Assembly: GCA_004802725.1 (NCBI GenBank)
Contig: SGPM01000469.1
Span: forward strand, 1-16,982
Origin: Antrodiella citrinella
Taxonomy: Eukaryota > Basidiomycota > Agaricomycetes > Polyporales > Steccherinaceae
Length of the DNA: 16,982 bases
Reading direction: 5' to 3'
The notes under the pieces are model-generated. The model had not been told where the DNA came from. It saw only the letters and a list, made by a program, of their open reading frames with translations, and made no database searches. Position 1 is the stretch's first letter; the number at the start of each line of letters is the position of its first letter. Below are positions 7,957 to 14,578 of the stretch, piece by piece. The position numbers and the translations under genes were made by a program.

Positions 7957-8142
7957 TCAACCCCCGAAAGAGACACGAAAGGGAAAGTCGAGTACGCACA
8001 CCGCGACTCTCCCTGCCGCTCTTCGCTCCGCCAGAAATATCCACCCCGTGACCACTGCCGCGAAGATCAAAAAGAAGCCCACGAAAATAGCAGCAAAGAT
8101 CAGGCTGCCCAAGTCAGGCTTCTCTTCGGGAGTCGGAAACAT
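7957..8142 (-). CDS. Small hypothetical protein with one membrane segment
   Basis: This 61-codon frame starts at ATG (8142) on the minus strand. After a polar start (MFPTPEEKPDLGSL) comes a run of about 22 hydrophobic residues (IFAAIFVGFFLIFAAVVTGWIF), followed by basic residues (LAERRAAGR), the layout of a single-pass membrane protein with a cytoplasmic positive flank. I recognise no family. It is antisense to the neighbouring Gypsy-2 and lies between pol and the putative LTR, where some LTR elements carry extra or antisense ORFs. The opposite strand is Lys-rich (KIKKKPTKIAAK), so the hydrophobic run could simply mirror an AAG/AAA-rich stretch. It may be an exon of a longer gene or not coding at all. 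Confidence 0.25.
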   Translation of the reverse strand: MFPTPEEKPDLGSLIFAAIFVGFFLIFAAVVTGWIFLAERRAAGRVAVCVLDFPFRVSFGG

Positions 8143-8600
8143 GTGGTATCAGGATCAAGGGACTCAGACACGAGTACGACTAGGAGACAGCGCTAAGCTA
8201 CAAGAAGCGCCCCCTCAGATACGCGATCTAACACAAGAATCCTACGCTCACACCTGGAAGCCCACCACCGAGCCCCCAGTTTGTGCGACCACATCGCCTG
8301 GCACCCGAGCAGGAGGAAGCTCCTGCAAGGCGAAGGTCACCGAGCTATCCCGGAGAAGCAGAGTCACCCCCATGGCACGATTAAAATGCCACAAATCCCG
8401 TCGCTGCAATCACCACGGTCCCGCATATCACGATGGTCGTGATAAGCCCACCGGGATCAGGACCTGTTACGTCAATAATAGGCATGCAGCAATCGGATCC
8501 GAAACCCGAGTACAGTTGGAGAAGACACTTGCCAGCGCATCACCCGCGCTAATCCTCTGGAAGACGGACAAGGTCACATGACCCAAAGGCACATGGCCAC

Positions 8601-8680
8601 CTNCTTACNTTNTTCTTNTTAATTTCTTTCTTTTCTTNAAGACCTTACCAAGTTCACCTTTTATTTTCTAATTCTTTCAT
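8601..8680. other. Pyrimidine-rich tract with Ns
   Basis: The plus strand is dominated by T and C (TTCTT, TTTCTTTCTTTTCTT) and contains five Ns, one of only a few N clusters outside Gypsy-2. Read on the minus strand it is purine-rich and could be a polypurine tract of a leftward element, but no LTR start follows it, so no function is assigned. Confidence 0.4.
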
Positions 8681-8804
8681 TATTTTCGCTGCCGAAGAAA
8701 CTCCTACCGCCACAAAGTATTTCCGAAACCCGAGACAAATACGCCGGAATATCCTGGGAACAGAATGTTCTGGGCCGTAGCATGTGACAGAACCCCCGGA
8801 GACT

Positions 8805-9075
8805 GTCACAAAGCCCCGGAGTACTTTGGCAGCAAGCCCGGACTCTCAGAATACGCCGATAACCCCCCGGATATTTCCCAAAAGTCACAAGACCTGCGGG
8901 AATGCTCGGGAAGGTTCCGGACCGAGATGGACTCCAGGGACGTGACAAGATTGCCTCCCCGGATTACCATTCCGGACCTTCTGAGATTGTCACGAGGCCG
9001 GCCGGACCATTTTTGGAGGAGCAAAACTTTGCTCCGGAACCTCACGGAAGGCCCCGGAATGTTCACAAGACACGA
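8805..9075 (+). repeat. Degenerate GTCACAAG...CCCGGA repeats
   Basis: Variants of GTCACAA or GTGACAAG followed by a CCGGA/CGGAAT motif recur at about 8806, 8884, 8943, 8987 and 9062, spaced roughly 45-80 bp. Further CGGAAT/CGGAAC motifs follow to 9210. The pattern resembles the repeated enhancer-like units of LTR U3 regions. It ends before the TATA boxes, as a U3 would. Unit boundaries are blurred. Confidence 0.5.
9018..9035. repeat. Perfect 8-bp hairpin
   Basis: GGAGCAAA (9018-9025) and TTTGCTCC (9028-9035) are perfect reverse complements around AC. It lies in the putative U3 repeats, upstream of the TATA boxes. Confidence 0.8.
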
Positions 9076-9239
9076 CAAATCACTATTCCATCAGCCCCCA
9101 GGCAATGTGTTGGCAGAGCTTAGTCGAAGCACGACCACACATCGTTGCTGAATAAGCACTCAGAATGCCTCGGAATGACACGGAATGTCGTGGAACATTA
9201 CGGAACCTACCAGAACCTTCTTCCGATTACTAAGAATCT

Positions 9240-9280
9240 TATATAACTTTTTCCCGTCTACTACCCGTAGAGTATATAAG
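9240..9280 (+). promoter_or_regulatory. Two TATA boxes of the family C LTR
   Basis: TATATAA occurs at 9240-9246 and TATATAAG at 9273-9280 on the plus strand. The second is the stronger match. Transcription from it would start near 9305, at the 27-bp duplication, and run through the hairpin array. The two sites are 33 bp apart; which one is used is unknown. Confidence 0.55.
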
Positions 9281-9303
9281 GCCGACCTCCGAAGCCAGGA
9301 ACC

Positions 9304-9357
9304 AGATCAGATACTTCCATCTCACCCCCCAGATCAGATACTTCCATCTCACCCCCC
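9304..9357 (+). repeat. 27-bp perfect tandem duplication
   Basis: Two identical adjacent 27-bp units, each running from AGATCAGATAC to a six-C run, occupy 9304-9330 and 9331-9357. They lie about 25 bp after the second TATA box, at the expected transcript start. C/T-rich sequence continues to about 9450. Slippage is the likely origin, and perfect identity suggests it is recent. Confidence 0.95.
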
Positions 9358-9456
9358 TTTCTTTCCTCACCCCCACCCCCATTCTTACGCACCTTTTCCC
9401 TCAATTTTTCCACACGCACCTACCCCCGCTTTTCCCACCCTTTTCTTTCGCAGTTG

Positions 9457-9486
9457 AATAGAAATCGAAGTCTATCGATTTCTATT
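9457..9486 (+). ncRNA. Hairpin 1: perfect 12-bp stem
   Basis: AATAGAAATCGA (9457-9468) pairs fully with TCGATTTCTATT (9475-9486) around AGTCTA. It begins and ends with the AATAG/CTATT pair seen in later units but has no bulge. Confidence 0.8.
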
Positions 9487-9499
9487 GCGACTTAAGGAG

Positions 9500-9554
9500 C
9501 CTTTAACTAGGACTTCTTACCGAGATCAGTTCCGCCGGTGATCGGATTCAAAGG
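9500..9554 (+). ncRNA. Hairpin 2
   Basis: The outer pairing is CCTTT (9500-9504) with AAAGG (9550-9554). The inner pairing is GATCA (9524-9528) with TGATC (9539-9543), extended by CC/GG across a GA bulge. This is the loosest member of the array. Confidence 0.45.
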
Positions 9555-9557
9555 CCT

Positions 9558-9599
9558 GAGCAATTCCCTTGTAACCGAGTACAAGCGAATATAAGGCTC
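9558..9599 (+). ncRNA. Hairpin 3 with ACCGAG loop
   Basis: Nested stems GAGC/GCTC, ATTC/GAAT and CTTGTA/TACAAG enclose the loop ACCGAG (9574-9579). A single C.C mismatch (9567, 9586) takes the place of the bulge. Same loop as hairpins 7 and 9 despite unrelated stems. Confidence 0.75.
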
Positions 9600-9624
9600 C
9601 CTTTTACCCATCACAAAGCCGTTT

Positions 9625-9667
9625 GGAAGGAGACTAATAGGACTTGACGAAGTTGCTATTATCTTCC
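9625..9667 (+). ncRNA. Hairpin 4
   Basis: The stems are GGAAG/CTTCC, AATAG/CTATT and GACTT/AAGTT (last pair G.U on the plus strand), with loop GACG and bulged G9655. Confidence 0.75.
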
Positions 9668-9674
9668 TAGGACC

Positions 9675-9713
9675 AGAGACTGGATAGAACTTGACGAAGT
9701 TACTATCAGCTCT
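9675..9713 (+). ncRNA. Hairpin 5
   Basis: The stems are AGAG/CTCT, GATAG/CTATC and AACTT/AAGTT, with loop GACG and bulged A9702. Both inner stems show compensatory change relative to hairpin 4. Confidence 0.8.
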
Positions 9714-9728
9714 AACCCCCACCGTTTT

Positions 9729-9771
9729 GTAGTGATCCAATAGGACTAAGAGTAGTCGCTATTGACACTAC
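9729..9771 (+). ncRNA. Hairpin 6
   Basis: The stems are GTAGTG/CACTAC, AATAG/CTATT and GACTA/TAGTC, with loop AGAG and bulged G9758. The upper stem differs from hairpin 7 by a compensated T-A to A-T pair. Confidence 0.85.
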
Positions 9772-9781
9772 CAGGAGTTTT

Positions 9782-9826
9782 GTAGTGATCCAATAGGACT
9801 TACCGAGAAGTCGCTATTGACACTAC
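9782..9826 (+). ncRNA. Hairpin 7
   Basis: The stems are GTAGTG/CACTAC, AATAG/CTATT and GACTT/AAGTC, with loop ACCGAG and bulged G9813. Sixteen pairs in all, the clearest example of the plan. Confidence 0.85.
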
Positions 9827-9829
9827 CAG

Positions 9830-9866
9830 GAGTCTAATAGGGCTTACGAAAGGCCGCTATTAACTC
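9830..9866 (+). ncRNA. Hairpin 8
   Basis: The stems are GAGT/ACTC, AATAG/CTATT and GGCTT/AGGCC (one U.G on the plus strand), with loop ACGAA and bulged G9856. Confidence 0.7.
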
Positions 9867-9880
9867 AACCCTCGCCGTTT

Positions 9881-9925
9881 GAAGTGACTTGATAGGACTT
9901 ACCGAGAAGTCGCTATTGACACTTC
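9881..9925 (+). ncRNA. Hairpin 9
   Basis: The stems are GAAGTG/CACTTC, GATAG/CTATT (G.U first pair) and GACTT/AAGTC, with loop ACCGAG and bulged G9912. The outer stem covaries with hairpins 6 and 7. Confidence 0.85.
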
Positions 9926-9926
9926 C

Positions 9927-10043
9927 CCATTCGAGAATCATAAGGATCCTATAGAGCTACGTNACGCTGCTATAGAACCCTTCGCACAGGACCTTCAGGA
10001 TCAAGAGGATCAAGACTAGGACCATTCGAGAATCATAAGGATC
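9927..10043 (+). repeat. 22-bp direct repeat leading into hairpins 10 and 11
   Basis: An identical 22-base stretch running from CCATTCGAG to AAGGATC occurs at 9927-9948 and 10022-10043, in each case providing the left arm of the outer stem of the next hairpin. It indicates that hairpin units multiplied by duplication and then diverged. Confidence 0.9.
9942..9982 (+). ncRNA. Hairpin 10
   Basis: The stems are AAGG/CCTT, CTATAG/CTATAG and AGC/GCT, with an 8-base loop containing N9963 and bulged G9969. Confidence 0.65.
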
Positions 10044-10078
10044 ATATAGAGCTTAAGGAAAAGCTGCTATACATCCTT
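10037..10078 (+). ncRNA. Hairpin 11
   Basis: The stems are AAGGAT/ATCCTT, TATAG/CTATA and AGCTT/AAGCT, with loop AAGGAA and bulged G10066. All three stems differ from hairpins 6-9 yet stay fully paired. Confidence 0.85.
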
Positions 10079-10086
10079 CGTATAGG

Positions 10087-10220
10087 AATTGTTAGGGCTA
10101 AACGTAGCGCCTTTCAATTTGCCTTTTGCCGTACTAGGAGAAGTACTACGAGAGTACTAGGAGGATTAGAAGTTCATTGAAGGAACTTAGGATTGCCGAA
10201 GAAGACTTCGCTAGGAATCC
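10087..10220 (+). ncRNA. Hairpins 12-15, divergent end of the array
   Basis: Hairpin 12 (10087-10119): AATTG/CAATT, AGG/CCT, GCT/AGC, loop AAACGT, bulged G10109. Hairpin 13 (10142-10158): AGTACT/AGTACT, loop ACGAG, with an alternative GTACT/AGTAC pairing upstream. Hairpin 14 (10170-10188): AAGTTC/GAACTT. Hairpin 15 (10190-10220): GGATT/AATCC and CGAAG/CTTCG, loop AAGA. Only hairpin 12 keeps the bulged G. 10221-10347 holds nothing further that I recognise. Confidence 0.65.
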
Positions 10221-10347
10221 AAAGAGTGGATATAACAACCTAGTGACCTTTGGGTTCTAACCGTCAACGCTTCTACCGCGAGTACCGAACTCAACTGTGC
10301 CTCTGGTCAACTAAAGACACGCTCCACCAAGCACAGTATAATTTGGA

Positions 10348-10542
10348 GGATTGTCGAATTCCTTTCTTTTTCTTAAACTCATTCAAAAGCTTCAGTTCAT
10401 TTCTACCTCCCCTTGTTTTATTTTCTTTGATCAGGAAGACTTCTACTTCAACTGAAGTTAGAAACTTTCTTGACCATACATTCTTGTTCTGCATAAGCTC
10501 TTTTTGAGTTTATACTATTCAACATCCTCTCAAAGCAAGACA
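10348..10542 (+). repeat. Terminal part of LTR family C, copy 2
   Basis: This 195-bp segment repeats window positions 1-197 at about 97% identity in the same orientation, and both end at AAGACA. Only part of this copy can be compared since copy 1 is cut off by the window. The small divergence suggests both insertions are recent. Base 10543 onward belongs to the LINE 3' UTR. Confidence 0.9.
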
Positions 10543-10581
10543 GCGGGGGAGGACAGAACGTAACTGATCTTGAGCAAAGGT

Positions 10582-13500
10582 CTACTTAGACTTTAATGTG
10601 AGGTTCCCGAAAATGACTTGCAGACGTCCTGTCGCATGTATGAAGTTGAAGAGCGGTTCCATGGCCTTTGGCGACGAAAGGAGGAAGGTCATGGATTCTC
10701 CATCTCGGCCGAGTTTCTTTCGCAATATGGAGCGCACTTTCCTATGTGCGTGGCACATTAGCAGGAAGTGATGCACTGTCTCTGCGTGATTTGCACAAGC
10801 TGGGCAAGTTGGAGTGGGAACTTTCCGGATGCAATGCAGGTGGTGGTTGAGCGGGACGTGGCCTGTACGAAGTTGGANCAGTAGACTGGCTTGCTTGCGN
10901 GGNAGTGCAAAACGCGAGCTTGAGGTACGTCTTGCTGGGAAGTGAAGTGTCGATGTTAACCAGTTTCTCGTACCGCGGTGATTCTTGCCAGGACTTCTTG
11001 GCCTTNACTTTGAGCGACTCCGAGATCTCCTGTCGTAGCTTTGCANCACTTATGGGGAGAGTTCCCTTCTTCGGCAGGCCTGANGGCNTGGCATGGTCCG
11101 GAATCGTCCTTCCTCGAGCNGCTTGCTTTGCTCCTTCATCTACAATCTCATTTCCTTCCACGCCCNTGTGTCCCGGCACCCAACGTAGCGTAACCTTCAC
11201 TGATGNGTGCTTTTTCTTGAGGGCTGTTGTCGCGCTGTGCAACTCGTCAAGCAGATAATGCCCTGGTTGCGATGAATGNCCNGGCGCCGCTTGCATGGTC
11301 GCCTTGTTGTCCGCCGCGATTGATGCAACTTGCTTCATGTAGATGGAGCGAGGACTCTCCTGCCTCAACAACTCCACTCCTAGGATCAGCCCGATCAGCT
11401 CCGCCTCATAAACTGTATGCTCCTTCGATGGCCCTAGGTGATAATGCAGCATCTTGATACGAGCGCGCCCAGGGACAAAGATTGCAGCAGCTGCGCCAAC
11501 TCCTCCGTCTATATCCGACCCATCCGAGTATACACGTATTCCTGGTCCCCTTGCCCACTTCTTCTCATCTTTCATCGCGTCATCCTTATTCCGCGCAATA
11601 GAGACCTCGAACGGGGCTGTGTACTGGGGGCGAAAACGGACCGGCTTTATGACCTCGACTGCTCTTCTATCTGGCCGTAGAGAGTACGCTTGCAGGAGGT
11701 GGTGAATCGGTGCTCGGTGCCGCTGGACAAAGGACTTCGCAGCTCGTCTGACGTGTGCGTACAGTGGGTGCGTCGTCGGGAGGGTACATAGGCGTGTGGC
11801 AGAACGCTGGCAGATCTGATCAACAAGGAGTTGGAAGGGGAGAACATTCATGTGAGCTTCCATCACGTCCGTTGCCGTAGTACGCATGGCGCCCGTCATC
11901 ATGAGAAGGGCTTGTCTGTGCACCCTCGCCAGCTTTCGTATAGCGCCAACCGATCCTGTACTTCTCTGGTTTCCATCCAGGATACGAACCGGAGTGAGGA
12001 AGATGTCTGCCGCATATAGCATGCTTGGTATAGCCACGCCGAAGTAGAGCTGCTTCACGACCCTTCCTGAGAGCCCGCCAGATGTCTTTGCAAGGCGGCG
12101 AAATTGTAGGACCCACTTTGTTCCTTTGGCCAAGGCATAGTCCGCATGTTCATGGAAACGTAGTTTCCGATCAATGAGCACCCCAAGGAACTTCTGGAAT
12201 GGAGATGCAGGGATTGGGTCCTCGCCGTTCTGAAGATCGAGTGCAGGTCCTAAGTCGTCCTTGGTCCCTTTATAATCAGAGTTTATCAGCCCGAGCTTGT
12301 CGTACGAGAATTCAGACGTGTGAGATTTAGCCCACTCCACTGCTCCATCTTCTCCTGTCATGAAATTGCGCAGAATGTCATGTGCTTGTTCTATTGTGCC
12401 TGCGACTGCTGTGACTGCTACATCATCGATGTTACCGGCAGTATGGATCCTGCGTTTTGAATGTTTTGCTTTCTCCGCTAGGACTTCTAAGAGGTATGAG
12501 TTGTAAAACTGGTACAGGATGACAGAAAGCGGGCATCCTTGCTCGATACCGTGAGCGATCTCAAAGGGGTCGGACTTGTAATCATCGAAGCGCAGTGTTG
12601 TCCGACGGCCTGCAGCTTTACGTCGTAGCCAGTCAGTGATCGCTTTCGGCACACCTCTGCGTCGCATGTCGTGATATAACTGCAACGGATTCGCGTTCGG
12701 GAAAGCTGCTTTGATGTCTAGAAACAAGGTTGCCGCCACTTTCCTTGGTTGAGCACGCCAGGCGTCCTTGATGGTCTTCGTGAGCATGTGCAGGGAGTCA
12801 GTTGTGGTTCGCCCCGGCCTCCCTAGGAAGTGTTGGTCAGCAAGCAAGCCGTGAATCTCCGCCTCGTATACCAGAATGTCCGCCACACACGCTGACAGTA
12901 TCTTCCCCATACAATTCAGCAGCGCGATCGGGCGGTACGCATTTGGAACCTTGTAGCTTGGACGGCCTGGTTTTCTGATGACCACGGTGTTGATCTCTCG
13001 CCATTGCTGCGGATACACTTTTAGGCGGAAGGTGGCACGGAACAGCCGGCCTAGGTGCGGTATGAGTAGGTCCGAGCATCTTTTGTATACTTCGTTGGGG
13101 ATTCCGTCAGGTCCAGGAGCTTTCCAATCTTTGAGTCGTGCGATGGCCCTTGCAATGTGATGGTTGAGGATCGGTTTGAGCTTGAATTTTGGGTCTGGAT
13201 ATTCAAAACCTGTGGCAGGATCGTCAGCTAAGTCTGGCGCTGCAGGGAAGAAGGTGTCATAGAGAATTTTGCTCTTCTCCGCGTTGTTTGCGGCGAGGGT
13301 CACTGAACCGTCCGGACTCTTCACTTCGAGTGGAGGGATGCGCACTGCACCCCCATCTGATCTTCCCGCCCGGATGAATTTGCTGACCGTCCATACCGTC
13401 TTGGAGTTTGCATCCTCCAGCCACCTTTCCCAGTGGTCGCGCTTTGCGTGTCGTATAGCGTCTGTGTACTTGGTCCGAGCGGCACGGTATTGTTCGTGGA

Positions 13501-14578
13501 CCGGGTGATCCTGCAGGTGTCTGACGTGCCTTGCTTTGAATCCGAGCTTCCGAGCGACTGTCCTGAGAGCTTTCAGCTCCTTCGACCACCAGCGTTTCGT
13601 AAAAGGTACCGGTTCAGCGTAAGGGACGTGGTCCGTAACCGCACCGTTCAAAGCAGCATAAAGCTTCGAAAGGTACACGTGAAAGGCCTCTGTCGAGGGG
13701 ATGACCTCCTCTGCCCATGTTTCACGCTCCAGGTTCTCCTTAAGCTTGGAACGGAAGCTGTCCCAATTCACCTCCTTGAAGTTGAGTCGAGGCGGCGATT
13801 TCGCTGGCGGCACTCTGAGGTCCAATTCGAGCATGATCGGGAAGTGGTCCGTTTTCCCCGGCTGGAAGTGCTCCTGCGTATTACACGCCACTACGAGTTC
13901 AGCAAGATCTTCTGTTCCAAATACATTATCCGGGCGCGTGTAGTTGCCTGTCCCTCTTGCCTTGAGCGTGGGTATGGACGATGGGAGCAGCATGGTGAGG
14001 TTGAAGGCGGAGATCAGGTTGATGAGTGGTTGTGCCGCATCAAGATATGTCGGGGAGAGGAGATGTTGATTGCGCGGATCCTCCCACAGAGAGTGGTGCC
14101 GGTTGAAGTCTCCAGCCCAGAGAAGGTGTCCTGACTGACGTCCTCTACGCTGCTCCGCCATGCCGTGTTTCCTGGTGGCTTGGGCGAGTATTCGGAGGGT
14201 GTTGTGGTGTTTCTGGTCATTGTACACGTTGAAAATATACAGCGGTCCTGCATGCGTGGCTAAACGTATTGCAGTGACGTCCATGCTCTGTACTTCCAGT
14301 GCTTCCCAGGCCTCGGTGACAATCATCTTATTGACTAGGATGACTGATCGGACTGTCTGCGCGCTGTCCATGTGTCTGGTCGGGTACACCACATGCCAGT
14401 GCGAGTTCGAGCGGGTTAATCGAGCGTAGTCAATGTATGGTTCTTGAAGGAGGGCCAGGTCATAATCGTCAGAGTCAAGGTCGGCTAAGAATTCGTCCTG
14501 CGCTTCCAGCGACTTCGCTAAATTCTGCTGCCAGATCCGTAGTGACCGAACTCCTATTTCGACGGTACCATTCATCAT
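10582..14578 (-). pseudogene. LINE ORF2: endonuclease, RT, RNase H, with one frameshift
   Basis: The main frame runs from ATG (14578) for 1278 codons to 10742. Endonuclease residues are visible: E46 (LLQEP), D156/N158 (AGDFN), D217 (RPDNVF) and D244/H245 (TDHFPI). RT spans about 470-740 with D621 (FLDIKAAFPN) and D718/D719 (AGNIDDV). RNase H has D1019 (YSDGS), E1060 (YEAEL), D1090 (AADNK) and D1147 (NEIVDEGA). After KLAF the family sequence continues in another frame (RKQASLL.QLRTGHVPLN, then the motif CPACANHAETVHHFLLMC) to TAG at 10582-10584. The switch falls at a four-base T run on the minus strand (10909-10912), beside two Ns, so one extra T would explain it. It may be a base-calling artefact. 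The protein would nick target DNA and copy its own RNA there. Confidence 0.85.
14575..14578 (-). promoter_or_regulatory. ATGA stop-start overlap of LINE ORF1 and ORF2
   Basis: On the minus strand ATGA contains both the ORF2 start ATG (14578-14576) and the ORF1 stop TGA (14577-14575). A second ATG follows at once (14575-14573). Such overlaps allow termination-coupled reinitiation, reported for some LINEs. Here it is inferred from arrangement only. Confidence 0.7.

Larger units (their letters stand above)
7831..8782. other. Unassigned region after Gypsy-2
   Basis: There is no recognisable gene in these 950 bases. Present are a 7-bp hairpin GATATTC/GAATATC (7913-7933), a purine-rich run (7936-7952), a small antisense ORF with a hydrophobic segment (7957-8142), and a plus-strand open frame (8048-8581) that starts only at GTG and shows no known motif. 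An N-containing pyrimidine-rich stretch lies at about 8601-8680. It could be leftover retroelement sequence between pol and LTR, or old host DNA. Confidence 0.4.
9457..10220 (+). ncRNA. Array of about 15 covarying hairpins (structured RNA candidate)
   Basis: About 15 hairpins follow one another in about 765 bases. The core group (9625-10078) shares one plan: outer stem, 1-4 nt gap, lower stem NATAG/CTATN, upper stem of about 5 bp, 4-6 nt loop, and one unpaired purine on the 3' side between upper and lower stems. Stems change in a compensatory way: lower first pair A-U, G-C, G.U or U-A; upper GACTT/AAGTC, AACTT/AAGTT, GACTA/TAGTC, AGCTT/AAGCT; outer GTAGTG/CACTAC versus GAAGTG/CACTTC. The loop ACCGAG recurs in three units. 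No open frame explains it. It lies downstream of TATA boxes in a putative LTR, so it is probably transcribed. Hammerhead and tRNA signatures are absent. Function unknown. Confidence 0.7.
8783..10542 (+). mobile_element. Putative long LTR of family C, copy 2
   Basis: The right end is firm: it matches the end of copy 1 (1-197) and stops at AAGACA against LINE sequence. The left end is a guess at a TGTGACAG (8783); other TGTCAC starts at about 8806 or 8988 are possible. In order it holds degenerate upstream repeats, two TATA boxes (9240, 9273), a 27-bp tandem duplication, C/T-rich DNA, the hairpin array (9457-10220) and the 195-bp terminal segment. No open frame of convincing quality is present. 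No target-site duplication of the following GCGGG was found, so it may be truncated on the left or be part of a larger element. Confidence 0.45.

Noticed and set aside
8144..8160. TGGTATCAGGATCAAGG as an iMet-type primer-binding site
   Set aside because: It starts like the plant-type site TGGTATCAGAGC but diverges, no LTR end is recognisable at its left, and no gag follows.
8048..8581. 177-codon plus-strand open frame
   Set aside because: It starts at GTG, shows no motif or plausible domain composition, and has no coding context.
9457..10220. CRISPR-like or ribozyme array
   Set aside because: Unit spacing and sequence are irregular, there are no constant repeats with unique spacers, and the organism is a fungus. 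No hammerhead core (CTGANGA...GAAA) is present.
10241..10268. tRNA-like B box in GGTTCTAACC
   Set aside because: It lacks the conserved GTTCRA, no A box lies at the right distance, and no cloverleaf can be drawn.
13433..14134. 233-codon frame antisense to LINE ORF2
   Set aside because: It mirrors the endonuclease coding sequence, which has all catalytic motifs in the opposite frame.
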